A program made the translations under genes and the position numbers. From NCBI GenBank assembly GCA_910579425.1, contig CAJTVL010000004.1, positions 1 to 64,000 of the forward strand: a DNA stretch of 64,000 nt. Reading direction: 5' to 3'. Below the pieces are notes generated by a model. That model had not been told where the DNA came from, ran no database searches, and saw only the letters and a program-made list of their open reading frames with translations. Positions within the stretch are counted from its first letter, which is position 1, and the number at the start of each line of letters is the position of its first letter. Source of the DNA: an uncultured Lachnospiraceae bacterium. GTDB taxonomy: Bacteria; Bacillota; Clostridia; Lachnospirales; Lachnospiraceae. Positions 16,742 to 24,864 of the stretch are shown here, piece after piece.

Positions 16742-17116
16742 GGAAGGCTCCTTTGTTTTTGCCTTGTTTTGTGCAGCGTTTCATGTTGTTGGAAAACGTT
16801 ATTCATGTTCTGTTAAACGGCATGGGTTAATTCCATATAGTTACTTATTGTACATTATAACAGAAAACAGGAAAAGTGCAATATTTCCTCGGACTTGACA
16901 TAATGTGAGAACAGAAAGGTGTCTTTTTGAACAATCTGATTATCATTTTATCTCTGAGCTAAAAGGCGGAAACAGGCACTGTTGTTTCCATATATGGTAT
17001 TGATTATTACCATATATTGGGAGATAGTCAAATATAGCTCTAAAGTGGGAAAACCACGATACCGTAAAATTTATTCATGGTATTGCAAAAGATAATTTTC
17101 GTGAGGGAATTAGTTC
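16742..17116. promoter_or_regulatory. Divergent intergenic region with an inverted-repeat operator
   Basis: A minus-strand promoter for the hybrid kinase is likely (TATAAT at 16859-16854, TTGCAC-like -35 at 16881-16876). Toward the XRE gene there is a perfect 10-bp inverted repeat ATATATGGTA/TACCATATAT at 16990-16999 and 17008-17017 with an 8-nt spacer. A half-site-like ATGGTATTG recurs near 17078. It is probably the operator of the XRE regulator encoded next. Confidence 0.5.
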
Positions 17117-17809
17117 ATGTGTGATAGTTATGAAAAATTTTTACTAAGGTTTGTCCGATACAGACGGCAGAAAGGCATGACTCAAGAGGAGACAGGCTGC
17201 ATACTCGGGATAAACCAAAGCCAGTTCAGCAAATTGGAGCTTGGAAAGGTGATCATCTCATACAAAGACCTGAAAGCGCTGATGGAAGCCGGCTGGGATG
17301 TGGATTATCTTCTTACCGGGAAGAAATCGCTCTTTTGCGGGCCTGAACTAAATAAAATGATTTCCTTACCGATAGAAGAGAAAGGCAAGGGGGAACTACT
17401 CAGCGTTTTGGTATGGCTGTTGGAACAGGGTATTGATAAGAGTTCCATAAATATCAGTTTTGAAACCAAATGTGAGCTCCAGATATTAAAAAAGCGTGCA
17501 AAGGATAAGGATTCAAAGACCATTTTGCATGAAGTCAGGCAGATCATCGGTATGGCACAAATACCGATGTCTGAAAAGCTGGGAGTAAACATCAAAAAAT
17601 ACCGCATGCTCGAAAAAGAACAGGCATACCCGGATGCGGAGCTTTTGCTTCGTATCTATGAAGAGACAGGCTGCAAGCCAAGCTTGCTGCTGGGCATTGC
17701 CCACATCGAAGAAAAAATTATATCTGATTTGTGGAATCAGATTGCGCCGGATGTACAAAAGAAGATATTGCCTCTTGTAGAGCAGGTGGTTTGGTTTTTG
17801 AAATCATAA
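17117..17809 (+). CDS. XRE-family transcriptional regulator, first gene of the agr-like operon
   Basis: 230 residues. The N-terminal helix-turn-helix spans residues about 7-65 (MTQEETGCILGINQSQFSKLE). The C-terminal half contains a second, degenerate HTH-like stretch (MAQIPMSEKLGVNIKKYRML), so the protein may carry two DNA-binding modules. A GAGGG ribosome site precedes the ATG. The LytTR regulator begins 12 bp after the stop and the AgrC-like kinase overlaps that, so the three are an operon. Its likely operator is the inverted repeat at 16990-17017. Plausible job: setting the threshold of the peptide-signalling circuit. No specific family name can be given. Confidence 0.8.
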   Translation: MCDSYEKFLLRFVRYRRQKGMTQEETGCILGINQSQFSKLELGKVIISYKDLKALMEAGWDVDYLLTGKKSLFCGPELNKMISLPIEEKGKGELLSVLVWLLEQGIDKSSINISFETKCELQILKKRAKDKDSKTILHEVRQIIGMAQIPMSEKLGVNIKKYRMLEKEQAYPDAELLLRIYEETGCKPSLLLGIAHIEEKIISDLWNQIAPDVQKKILPLVEQVVWFLKS

Positions 17810-17821
17810 GAGGGGTGTGCT

Positions 17822-18550
17822 ATGGATAAAACAGTTTTAATTGTTGAAGACTGCAGGCCGCAGTTAGCGATGCTTGAGAAGCTGGTATTGGAGGTAAACC
17901 CGGAAGCAAAGGTCTTCCCTGTAGATAATATAGATGCAGCCTATGCTGTTATGCTGAAAAGAACGATCGATGTATTTATCATAGATATAATCTTGGATAC
18001 TACCAAGCCGGGAGATACTTCCGGCATTGAGCTTGCCAAAAGAATCAGAGAAGTGGAGAAGTATATGCTTGCTCCAATCATATTTGTCACGTCTATGGAG
18101 GATACCACAAAATACGCCTATACAGATTTAAACTGTCTGGGCTATGTGGAAAAGCCTTTTTCTCCCGAAGACGTGAAGGGGCTTGTGAAAAAGGCGCTTC
18201 ATCATACAACGGATAAGGGAGGCAACGCGTCAATCTGTTTTGGAAAGGACAGGATACTTTATCCTGTTAAGATTGAAGAAATCTTATACATAGAGAGCGT
18301 TAAGCAGACCGTCTATGTCCACCAAAAGGATGGGCAGACATTATCTTTTCCCTATTTAACATGTCAAAAAATTCTGGACAGAGCGGATACCGACTGTCTG
18401 TTTCAGTGCACCAGAGGCGTGATCATCAATAAGGATTACGTGGTGAATATAGATATTTCAAATAAATATATCACCTTGAAGGGCGTTGCTGAAAAGATTG
18501 AAATTGGGATTTCGTTTAAGAAAAAAGTGTTGGAGGAGTTTTTGGGATGA
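17822..18550 (+). CDS. LytTR-family response regulator (AgrA-like)
   Basis: 242 residues. The receiver domain (residues 1-120) has VLIVEDC, phosphoacceptor Asp in VFIIDIILD and the conserved Lys in YVEKPF. The C-terminal LytTR DNA-binding domain (about 140-240) shows ILYIESVKQTVYVHQKDG and a basic, aromatic end. AgrA-type regulators of this build are phosphorylated by AgrC kinases in response to a secreted cyclic peptide. Here the kinase gene overlaps the stop by four bases (ATGA), and agrB and agrD lie just beyond. Targets probably include the agrBD promoter. GC content is higher than in the kinase gene. Confidence 0.88.
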   Translation: MDKTVLIVEDCRPQLAMLEKLVLEVNPEAKVFPVDNIDAAYAVMLKRTIDVFIIDIILDTTKPGDTSGIELAKRIREVEKYMLAPIIFVTSMEDTTKYAYTDLNCLGYVEKPFSPEDVKGLVKKALHHTTDKGGNASICFGKDRILYPVKIEEILYIESVKQTVYVHQKDGQTLSFPYLTCQKILDRADTDCLFQCTRGVIINKDYVVNIDISNKYITLKGVAEKIEIGISFKKKVLEEFLG

Positions 18551-19821
18551 TTGAGAGAAGTTATTTATTGCTTGATGCATTGGCTGTAATTATTTTTTTG
18601 CATCATTTATATGGGAGAAAGTTCAAGTTAGATATTAAAACAACAGTTTTTCTTTCTATAGATATGATAATTATGTCGACAATAAATTATTATGGATTAC
18701 CCAAAATATATTCTTTTATAATTTACCCAATTATAATTCTATATTGTGGTATGCAATTTGGGTTTAAGTGGAGAGAGATAATCATAAATAGTATAATATG
18801 CGTGATAGTAAAAGGTGGAATTGAACTTCTGATTATTTTATTATATGGTGAAATTTTTAATATGCTTTCTTCTGAATTGGTATTTTTTGGTGAAGTTGAA
18901 ATATTGATAATGAATATTGGAATTATACTTATTACTCTATTTGTTATTCCGCTATTTAAAATCCATAGATTTTCAATTTATTTACAAGATAAAGAGAGGA
19001 TTTTATTCATTTCTTTGGGCTTTTGTATTTTGTTAATTATAGCTAGTATTATAAATTTTAAAATTGTAGAAGGGTTGAAAATATATCAATTTGTATTACT
19101 TTTTATTGGGATAGCATTGTTTTGTTTTTTGATAGGACAACTTGGGAAATATAAGATTAAATCTAAACAAATTGAAACAGAGTTAAAAATGCATAAGTTG
19201 TTTGCTGACTCTTTTCAGGGTTTAATAGAGGATATTAGATTACGTCAGCATGAATTTGATAATCATATAAATGCTATTTATAGCTTACATTATACATGTA
19301 ATTCTTATGAAGAATTAGTAAAAGAGCAAAATGAATATAGCAATGCTGTAATAAAAGAGAATCGTTATAACAAGCTTTTGAAAGCAGGAAGCCCATTACT
19401 TATAGGCTTTTTATATGGAAAGTTTGTTGAAATTGAAAAACTTGGAATTACAGTTTCTTATCATATTAGTGTTGAGGATTTGGACAAAAAAATACCAACT
19501 TATAAATTAGTGGAAATTTTGGGTAATTTGATAAAAAATGCAGTCGAAGCAATGCAAAGTCAAAAAATATACAAAGCACTTTTTATCTCTGTAGTAGAGG
19601 CTAATAGTACTTTGGAGATAGAAGTAAGAAACAAGAGTGATTTTATTGAATATAGTGAAATTGAAGCTTTTTTTAGGAAAGGTGTAAGTAAAAAGGGAAG
19701 AAATAGAGGATTAGGATTGTATAATGTAAAAAAAATATGTAATGAATATTCACTAAATATTTTCTGTGAAAACAAAAAAATTGAAGATGATAATTGGTTG
19801 AGCTTTACAATTAGGAAGTAA
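18547..19821 (+). CDS. AgrC-like membrane sensor histidine kinase
   Basis: 424 residues. About six hydrophobic helices occupy residues 1-200. Then comes the HPK10-type phosphoacceptor region (RLRQHEFDNHINAIYSLH), and a GHKL ATPase with N-box EILGNLIKNAVEAMQ and G-box NRGLGLYNVKKI. This is the build of AgrC, ComD and FsrC-type receptors for cyclic autoinducing peptides. The ATG lies inside the regulator's stop. The gene is strikingly AT-rich compared with the flanking genome, which suggests recent acquisition or fast divergence. The specific ligand is most likely the peptide from the agrD gene at 20011-19874, which converges on it. Confidence 0.88.
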   Translation: MIERSYLLLDALAVIIFLHHLYGRKFKLDIKTTVFLSIDMIIMSTINYYGLPKIYSFIIYPIIILYCGMQFGFKWREIIINSIICVIVKGGIELLIILLYGEIFNMLSSELVFFGEVEILIMNIGIILITLFVIPLFKIHRFSIYLQDKERILFISLGFCILLIIASIINFKIVEGLKIYQFVLLFIGIALFCFLIGQLGKYKIKSKQIETELKMHKLFADSFQGLIEDIRLRQHEFDNHINAIYSLHYTCNSYEELVKEQNEYSNAVIKENRYNKLLKAGSPLLIGFLYGKFVEIEKLGITVSYHISVEDLDKKIPTYKLVEILGNLIKNAVEAMQSQKIYKALFISVVEANSTLEIEVRNKSDFIEYSEIEAFFRKGVSKKGRNRGLGLYNVKKICNEYSLNIFCENKKIEDDNWLSFTIRK

Positions 19822-19862
19822 AAAGAAGCCATTTACTATTTGGAAGATAAATGACTTCTTTT
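19821..19862. terminator. Bidirectional terminator between agrC-like and agrD
   Basis: A 15-nt arm (19821-19835) pairs with 19848-19862 with a single mismatch. The A-rich start and T-rich end let it serve both the + kinase gene and the - agrD gene. Confidence 0.75.
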
Positions 19863-19873
19863 CAATTAAGTAG

Positions 19874-20011
19874 TTATTTTTTTGTTTCCTTTTTGGGATG
19901 TTCATATTCTCCCAAAAAAATTATACTGACCCCTCCAAAAGTAATCCAAACATCAAGAGCCATACAAGCTAATAGCAACGGTTTACTTAGTCTTAATAAT
20001 TTCTCTTTCAT
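19874..20011 (-). CDS. agrD: AgrD-type autoinducing-peptide precursor with Ser in the ring position
   Basis: A 45-residue ORF on the minus strand. It overlaps the 3' end of agrB by 29 bp and has a strong AAGGAG ribosome site six to seven bases before its ATG. It shows the three AgrD parts: an amphipathic leader (MKEKLLRLSKPLLLACMALD), a short core, and an acidic, Pro-containing tail (GEYEHPKKETKK) like the DE-x-E-x-PKEL tail of S. aureus AgrD. The core before the tail reads VSIIFL, so the predicted ring is Ser-Ile-Ile-Phe-Leu. The residue that is Cys in classical AIPs is Ser here, which implies a lactone rather than a thiolactone, as in FsrD-derived GBAP. The only Cys lies in the leader. Cleavage points are inferred. 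Confidence 0.8.
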   Translation of the reverse strand: MKEKLLRLSKPLLLACMALDVWITFGGVSIIFLGEYEHPKKETKK

Positions 20012-20549
20012 ACGGTTCTCCTTTCTTTATTATTCTTGCAGCGATAAGCTGCAGAGTGTGTAATATAATCACCCAAAATCCTACTGTAATATAAGGATTT
20101 TCGGGAACTATATACGTCACAACAATAAAGAAGAAGATGAACAAAAAGGCTTGGATCTTTACCCGTTTTACTAAACTGTCTTTAAGTGGAAGATGTATTG
20201 TTGATGTAACTGGTCCTACATAATAAACACAGAGCATGCAAAGTAATAAAATAGTTAACTGAAATACTTTGCTTACAGAAATCATTGGGAGAACAATGAT
20301 TGCTAAAAATAGATAAGTAAATGATGCTGAAAGGCAAGAGATGTATCTTCTGCAGTGCAGCCCGCCGGTTGCCGTTCTCAAAAAAATCATCACAGTCACT
20401 GCCACTGCGTAAATATCCAACCTGTCATGAAATATAATTCCCATGATCAAAAGCTTGCTTAATTCCGAAGCAAGGGTTTTTCCCACAAATTGAAGTACAG
20501 CAACCTGATAATCACTGAACTGATAATATTTTTTCAATAACTCTTTCAT
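19983..20549 (-). CDS. agrB: AgrB-type peptide-processing membrane protease
   Basis: 188 residues with four or more hydrophobic helices. The AgrB catalytic motif is RTATGGLHCRRYISC, where the His and the Cys seven residues later match the His77/Cys84 pair of S. aureus AgrB. It would remove the AgrD tail and cyclise the core at the membrane. The start at 20549 has AAAGGA nine bases upstream; an in-frame TTG at 20558 lies too close to that site. The 3' end carries the agrD ribosome site and start, so the two are translationally linked. It is convergent to the kinase operon, unlike the co-directional agrBDCA order of staphylococci. Confidence 0.93.
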   Translation of the reverse strand: MKELLKKYYQFSDYQVAVLQFVGKTLASELSKLLIMGIIFHDRLDIYAVAVTVMIFLRTATGGLHCRRYISCLSASFTYLFLAIIVLPMISVSKVFQLTILLLCMLCVYYVGPVTSTIHLPLKDSLVKRVKIQAFLFIFFFIVVTYIVPENPYITVGFWVIILHTLQLIAARIIKKGEPYEREIIKTK

Positions 20550-20712
20550 CCTGAACAATCCTTTCCTTTGGCAAGTTTATTTTAAAAGCTTTTGCTCTCT
20601 GTGAAGATAAAATTCTCTGAATATACAATTCATGCAAATAAATTGCCATAAAAAGGAAAAATAAGTCGAAAAAAGAGGAAAAATTTAGAAAAACAACTAA
20701 CTCAGTGAATTT

Positions 20713-20742
20713 TTAAGCAAATATGGAAATGGATGGTATAAT
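20713..20742 (+). promoter_or_regulatory. Probable promoter of the small XRE gene
   Basis: An extended -10 TGGTATAAT (20734-20742) with a poor -35 (TTAAGC, 20713-20718). GGTAT-type motifs recur at about 20762 (TGGTATAC). The minus-strand agrB promoter must also lie in 20559-20806, but I could not place it with confidence. Confidence 0.4.
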
Positions 20743-20806
20743 AAAAATACGCCATATTTTGTGGTATACAGATAACAGATGACAAGATTTTGTAGGAGGT
20801 GAAGAG

Positions 20807-21133
20807 ATGTCATATAAGGACATTGGATTGAGGATCCGCGGTTTGAGAGAAGCAAATTGTTACACAAGGGATGCATTTGCAGAGAAAATACATATTTCGT
20901 CAAAGTTTCTTTATGAGATTGAGACCGGCAAGAAAGGCTTTACTGCCGAAATTCTGTTTAGAATTTCCAGGGCATTATGTGTCAGCAATGACTATATATT
21001 AAGTGGAAACGAGGGCAGCAAGCTCCCGGATAAGGTGATAGGTATACTGGAAAGTTTCAGTCCGGAACAAATGGAGCATGTTCAGGGAATATTAAAGCTG
21101 GTTCAGGAGATGAGTGCAGGTAAAGCAGTGTAA
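20807..21133 (+). CDS. Small XRE-family transcriptional regulator
   Basis: 108 residues. An HTH spans residues about 6-62 (YTRDAFAEKIHISSKFLYEIE), followed by a short helical tail. A strong ribosome site (AGGAGGTGA) precedes the ATG. It is divergent from agrB with only 257 bp between them and therefore well placed to regulate agrBD and itself. Together with the XRE gene at 17117 it brackets the agr-like locus. The tail is too short for a ligand domain, so it is probably a simple repressor or activator. Confidence 0.82.
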   Translation: MSYKDIGLRIRGLREANCYTRDAFAEKIHISSKFLYEIETGKKGFTAEILFRISRALCVSNDYILSGNEGSKLPDKVIGILESFSPEQMEHVQGILKLVQEMSAGKAV

Positions 21134-21146
21134 AAGGGGAAAGGGC

Positions 21147-21178
21147 AGGAGCCGGCGCATGAGAATGCGCCGGCTCCT
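21147..21178. terminator. Strong bidirectional hairpin
   Basis: A perfect 14-bp GC-rich stem (21147-21160 with 21165-21178) with a GAGA tetraloop between convergent genes. There is no T-run. The very stable tetraloop stem should still block transcription or protect the 3' ends. Confidence 0.65.
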
Positions 21179-21213
21179 ACAGTAAACGACAAAACAATTT
21201 TCCATTCACTATA

Positions 21214-21588
21214 TCAGCTAAGCATTCCTCCCAGCATTCCGCTTCCGCAGCAGAGGATAAGCACGGTGAAAAAGTTTCCCCCCACCTCGCCCATTCCTCG
21301 GTTCACAGTCAGGGAAATGACGATCAGTATGAGAAAGTACAGCCCGCCCAGCAAAAGCCCCCAGAGAAATTTGCGGCTGCCCTCCCTTTTTCCGGCAAGG
21401 AAACCGGCGAGGAAGGTGACCAGGATATAAATACCGATAATGCAGACGGATACCACCTTTTCTGTCAGTTCAAACCGATAGAGCAGGAGGGCAAGAAGAA
21501 GAAGAAGCCCGGTGGTAAGCAGATAGGACAAAAGCAGGCATTTCAGGATAAAGGTAAGCCTGTCGCTTAAATTAAGTTTCTTTAACAT
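21214..21588 (-). CDS. TIGR04086-type small membrane protein
   Basis: 124 residues with four predicted helices (about residues 13-38, 44-64, 71-92 and 105-122) and a short basic cytoplasmic start. The length, the FLAGKREGSRKFLWGLLLGG segment between helices two and three, and the Gly-rich end match the TIGR04086 family of Clostridia. That family is commonly found near the SCIFF, radical-SAM and secDF genes, which are 2 kb downstream here. Function unknown. Transcribed on its own on the minus strand. Confidence 0.78.
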   Translation of the reverse strand: MLKKLNLSDRLTFILKCLLLSYLLTTGLLLLLALLLYRFELTEKVVSVCIIGIYILVTFLAGFLAGKREGSRKFLWGLLLGGLYFLILIVISLTVNRGMGEVGGNFFTVLILCCGSGMLGGMLS

Positions 21589-21700
21589 GGCGGCCTCCTA
21601 AGTTTAGAAAATGTTTAGATTTCTTAATTCTTCACTTCAATCATATGTCGGAACTTGACAGAGAATACCCACATATTGTAATATTTCATTTAGCTGTACA

Positions 21701-21735
21701 TATCGTGAACGAAAAATAATCTGTCGTTCACGATA
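21701..21735 (+). promoter_or_regulatory. Long inverted repeat before the CorC-type gene
   Basis: Perfect 12-bp arms TATCGTGAACGA (21701-21712) and TCGTTCACGATA (21724-21735) with an 11-nt spacer. Upstream is TTGACA (21655-21660) with a TAATAT-like -10 18 bp on, so the repeat would lie in the 5' leader, as an operator or an RNA hairpin. Confidence 0.55.
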
Positions 21736-21767
21736 CAGTAATATAAAGACAGGGAGTGATTTTAGTT

Positions 21768-23084
21768 TTGGATACCGATGGTGTCATACAATTGTTTTCG
21801 CTACTGATTCTGGTGTTTTTGTCTGCTTTTTTTTCCTCGGCAGAGACAGCCCTTACCACTGTGAACAGGGTAAGGCTCAAGGCTCTGGCCGATGAGGGGA
21901 ATAAACATGCGCAGACGGCTATGGACATACTTGACAAATATGGCAAGATGCTCAGCGCTATTTTAATAGGTAACAACATTGTGAATCTGACGGCATCGTC
22001 TCTGATGACGATCGTGGCGATGAAGATCAGGCTTTCCGTGGGGATTGCAACCGGAATTCTGACGGTGGTGATTCTGATTTTCGGGGAAATCGTACCGAAA
22101 AATATGGCTATGATCTATTCCGAAAAGCTGGCGCTTTTTTATGCGGTGCTGATTGCCGGGCTGATGAAGGTGATGACCCCGGTAATCTTTGTGGTAGATA
22201 AGCTTTCCGGAGGAATCATGAAGCTGCTACATATAGATACAAGCAAGAAAACTGCCATGACGGAGGTGGAGCTGCGTACCTATGTAGAGGTCAGCCATGA
22301 GGACGGCGTCATCGAATCGGAAGAAAGAGAGATGATCTACAATGTGTTCGACTTCAGCGACGCTCTGGCCAAGGACATTATGATTCCCAGGATCGACATG
22401 GTAACGGTCAGCGAGGACGCAGGGTATGAAGAGGTAATGGCTCTGTTTAAAGAGTGTATGTATACCAGAATTCCGGTCTTTCGTGAAGACAAGGATAATA
22501 TTATCGGTATGATCAATATCAAGGATTTTATCCTGGTGGAAGAGAGAGAGCATTTCAGTATCAGCAGTATCATGCGTCAGGCTTATTACACCTACGAATT
22601 TAAAAAGACGGCGGATTTGCTGATCGAGATGCGTGAGAAGCGGGCAAACGTATCCTTTGTTCTGAATGAGTACGGAGCAACGGTGGGCATGATTACTTTA
22701 GAGGATCTTCTGGAAGAAATTGTGGGAGAGATTCGGGACGAGTATGACGAAGACGAAGAAGAACTGATCCAGAAGGTGGAAGAGAGGACTTACCTGGTAG
22801 AAGGGAGCATGAAGCTCAGCGATATTAATGACGAGTTAGGCACTTTGCTTGCCTCGGAGGATTATGATTCTATCGGCGGTCTGATTATAGAAAATCTGGA
22901 CCGGCTTCCGGAGGACGGGGAGACCATTGTCACAGATCAGGACGTCACCCTGCAGGTGAAGGGAATCAGTCAGAACCGGATTGTGAAGGTGCTTATGATT
23001 CTTCCTGAGAAGAAGTCGGAAGAAGCTGCGGAGGGCTCCGAAACGGAAAAAGCAGAATCCGAGGAAGGGCAGGAGGAAGGATAA
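21768..23084 (+). CDS. HlyC/CorC-family membrane protein (CNNM-CBS-CorC)
   Basis: About 438 residues. An N-terminal CNNM (DUF21) domain with four helices (residues 5-170; FFSSAETALTTVNRVRL is the family motif) is followed by two CBS domains (about 200-320) and a C-terminal CorC/HlyC domain (VEERTYLVEGSMKLSDIND onward). The last 25 residues are a poly-acidic tail. The family is implicated in magnesium, sodium or cobalt transport and resistance; the 'hemolysin' name is historical. The TTG at 21768 is chosen because AGGGAG lies 11 bases upstream; a GTG at 21756 overlaps that site. Monocistronic. Confidence 0.88.
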   Translation: MDTDGVIQLFSLLILVFLSAFFSSAETALTTVNRVRLKALADEGNKHAQTAMDILDKYGKMLSAILIGNNIVNLTASSLMTIVAMKIRLSVGIATGILTVVILIFGEIVPKNMAMIYSEKLALFYAVLIAGLMKVMTPVIFVVDKLSGGIMKLLHIDTSKKTAMTEVELRTYVEVSHEDGVIESEEREMIYNVFDFSDALAKDIMIPRIDMVTVSEDAGYEEVMALFKECMYTRIPVFREDKDNIIGMINIKDFILVEEREHFSISSIMRQAYYTYEFKKTADLLIEMREKRANVSFVLNEYGATVGMITLEDLLEEIVGEIRDEYDEDEEELIQKVEERTYLVEGSMKLSDINDELGTLLASEDYDSIGGLIIENLDRLPEDGETIVTDQDVTLQVKGISQNRIVKVLMILPEKKSEEAAEGSETEKAESEEGQEEG

Positions 23085-23163
23085 ACGCTCCGACGGCGGG
23101 GAACACGGTTTTTTTCAGGAAATTATTACAAAGAAAATGCTTTTCCAATGTGTTTTACTATGG

Positions 23164-23190
23164 TACAATAGGTTTTGTTCTATATATAAT
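23164..23190 (+). promoter_or_regulatory. Candidate promoter elements of scfA
   Basis: An extended -10 TGGTACAAT (ending 23169) and a second TATAAT (23185-23190) precede AAAGGAGAGG and the ATG at 23218. Neither has a good -35. Confidence 0.4.
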
Positions 23191-23217
23191 AGGAAGGTTA
23201 AAGGAGAGGTAATAACT

Positions 23218-23361
23218 ATGAAGCGGATTAAAACATTAACAACCAGAGATTTAAAGGAATCCATGAAAAAGGGCGGCTGCGGCGAATGCCAGACCTCCTG
23301 TCAGTCAGCCTGCAAGACCTCCTGCACAGTGGGAAACCAGAGCTGTGAGAAGGTGAAATAA
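23218..23361 (+). CDS. scfA: SCIFF ribosomal peptide precursor
   Basis: 47 residues. It begins MKRIKTLTTRDLKESMKKGG and contains six Cys in the pattern C-x2-C-x3-C-x3-C-x3-C-x6-C, the 'six cysteines in forty-five residues' family. The radical-SAM gene downstream makes thioether links in this peptide in other Clostridia. A strong ribosome site (AAAGGAGAGG) precedes the ATG at 23218, and the longer in-frame start at 23137 has none. Nearly universal and highly conserved in Clostridia; its biological role is unsettled. Confidence 0.96.
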   Translation: MKRIKTLTTRDLKESMKKGGCGECQTSCQSACKTSCTVGNQSCEKVK

Positions 23362-23383
23362 GGCAGGGAATGAAATAGCGTGT

Positions 23384-23411
23384 ATAAGCAGCGGCCTTTG
23401 TCGCTGCTTAT
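23384..23411 (+). terminator. Attenuating hairpin between scfA and scfB
   Basis: A 10-bp perfect stem (ATAAGCAGCG with CGCTGCTTAT) and an 8-nt loop, in the 93-bp gap. The T-run is weak, so partial readthrough is expected. It would give more peptide than modifying enzyme. Confidence 0.6.
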
Positions 23412-23454
23412 TGTTGCGATAAACTTTTCATACTGTTTTGAAAGGATTAGGACA

Positions 23455-24864
23455 GTGATACATCGGTACAAAAATAATGGCTACAATATTGTCCTGGATG
23501 TGAACAGCGGTTCCGTTCATGTGGTGGACGATCTGGTATACGATCTGATCCCTTTGGCAGAGGATGCTTTGGAAAGGGGACAGACAAAAGAAGAGATGCA
23601 GGGCAGCTTTGGCGGTGCTTTAGGGGATAAATACTCCCCGGAGGATATTGCCGATGCGCTTGATGAGATTTTAGAGCTTCAGGAAGAAGGAATGCTCTAT
23701 GCGCCTGATGTCTACGAAAATTATATCATAGACTTTAAAAAGCGGGAGACGGTGGTGAAGGCCTTGTGTCTCCACATTGCCCATGACTGCAACCTGGCCT
23801 GTAAATACTGTTTTGCAGAGGAAGGGGAATATCACGGAAGACGTGCCCTTATGAGTTTTGAGGTGGGGAAAAAGGCTCTGGACTTTCTGGTAAAGAATTC
23901 CGGGAACCGAGTGAATCTGGAGGTGGATTTTTTCGGCGGGGAGCCCCTTATGAACTGGCAGGTGGTAAAGGAGCTGGTGGCCTACGGCAGGAGCCTTGAG
24001 GAGCCTTATCACAAAAAATTCCGCTTTACCCTGACCACCAACGGCATTCTGCTAAATGACGACATTTTGGAGTTTGCCAACCGGGAAATGTCCAACATTG
24101 TTTTGAGCATTGACGGCCGAAAAGAGATCAATGACCTGATGCGTCCCCACAGGGGCGGACAGGGAAGTTATGATACCATCGTCCCTAAGTTTCTGAAGGC
24201 GGCAGAGAGCAGGGATCAGATGAATTATTATGTAAGAGGCACCTTTACCAGAAACAATCTGGACTTTTCTAAGGATGTAATGCATCTGGCGGATCTGGGC
24301 TTTCGGCAGATTTCCGTGGAGCCGGTAGTGGCTGCGCCCGGGGAAGAGTATGCGCTTCGGGAAGAGGACGTCCCCGCAATCCTGGAAGAATACGATCAAC
24401 TGGCAGCGGAGCTTTTAAAGAGGACCAGAGAAGGAAGGGGTGTTAATTTCTTCCATTTTATGATAGACTTGGAAGGCGGGCCTTGTGTGGCAAAAAGGCT
24501 TTCCGGATGCGGCTCGGGAACAGAGTACCTGGCCGTAACGCCCTGGGGAGATTTTTACCCCTGCCATCAGTTTGTGGGCAGGGATGAGTTTCTTATGGGC
24601 AATGTGGAGGAGGGGATTACCAGGACGGATATTCGGGATGAGTTTAAGACCTGTAATGTCTACGCCAAAGAAAAGTGCAGAAGCTGTTTTGCAAAATTTT
24701 ACTGCAGCGGCGGCTGTGCGGCAAATTCCTATCAGTTCCACGGACACATTAACGACGCCTATGAGCTTGGATGTGAATTGCAGAGAAAGCGTATAGAATG
24801 TGCAATTATGATAAAAGCGGCTTTGGCCGAAGCAGAAGGAGAAGAAAGCAATGAAAAAGAATAA
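23455..24864 (+). CDS. scfB: SCIFF maturase, radical SAM/SPASM enzyme
   Basis: 469 residues. The N-terminal peptide-recognition region begins YKNNGYNIVLDVNSGSVHVV. The radical SAM core has the iron-sulfur motif CNLACKYC and FFGGEPLMNW. The C-terminal SPASM domain has Cys-rich segments (CGSG, FYPCHQFVG, C-x5-C-x2-C-x5-C-x3-C near residues 415-440) for auxiliary clusters. It installs Cys-sulfur to alpha-carbon thioethers in the scfA peptide. The GTG at 23455 has AAAGGA eight bases upstream and starts at the conserved N-terminus; the frame to 23380 adds a leader that overlaps the hairpin. It overlaps the secDF start by 14 bp. Confidence 0.95.
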   Translation: MIHRYKNNGYNIVLDVNSGSVHVVDDLVYDLIPLAEDALERGQTKEEMQGSFGGALGDKYSPEDIADALDEILELQEEGMLYAPDVYENYIIDFKKRETVVKALCLHIAHDCNLACKYCFAEEGEYHGRRALMSFEVGKKALDFLVKNSGNRVNLEVDFFGGEPLMNWQVVKELVAYGRSLEEPYHKKFRFTLTTNGILLNDDILEFANREMSNIVLSIDGRKEINDLMRPHRGGQGSYDTIVPKFLKAAESRDQMNYYVRGTFTRNNLDFSKDVMHLADLGFRQISVEPVVAAPGEEYALREEDVPAILEEYDQLAAELLKRTREGRGVNFFHFMIDLEGGPCVAKRLSGCGSGTEYLAVTPWGDFYPCHQFVGRDEFLMGNVEEGITRTDIRDEFKTCNVYAKEKCRSCFAKFYCSGGCAANSYQFHGHINDAYELGCELQRKRIECAIMIKAALAEAEGEESNEKE

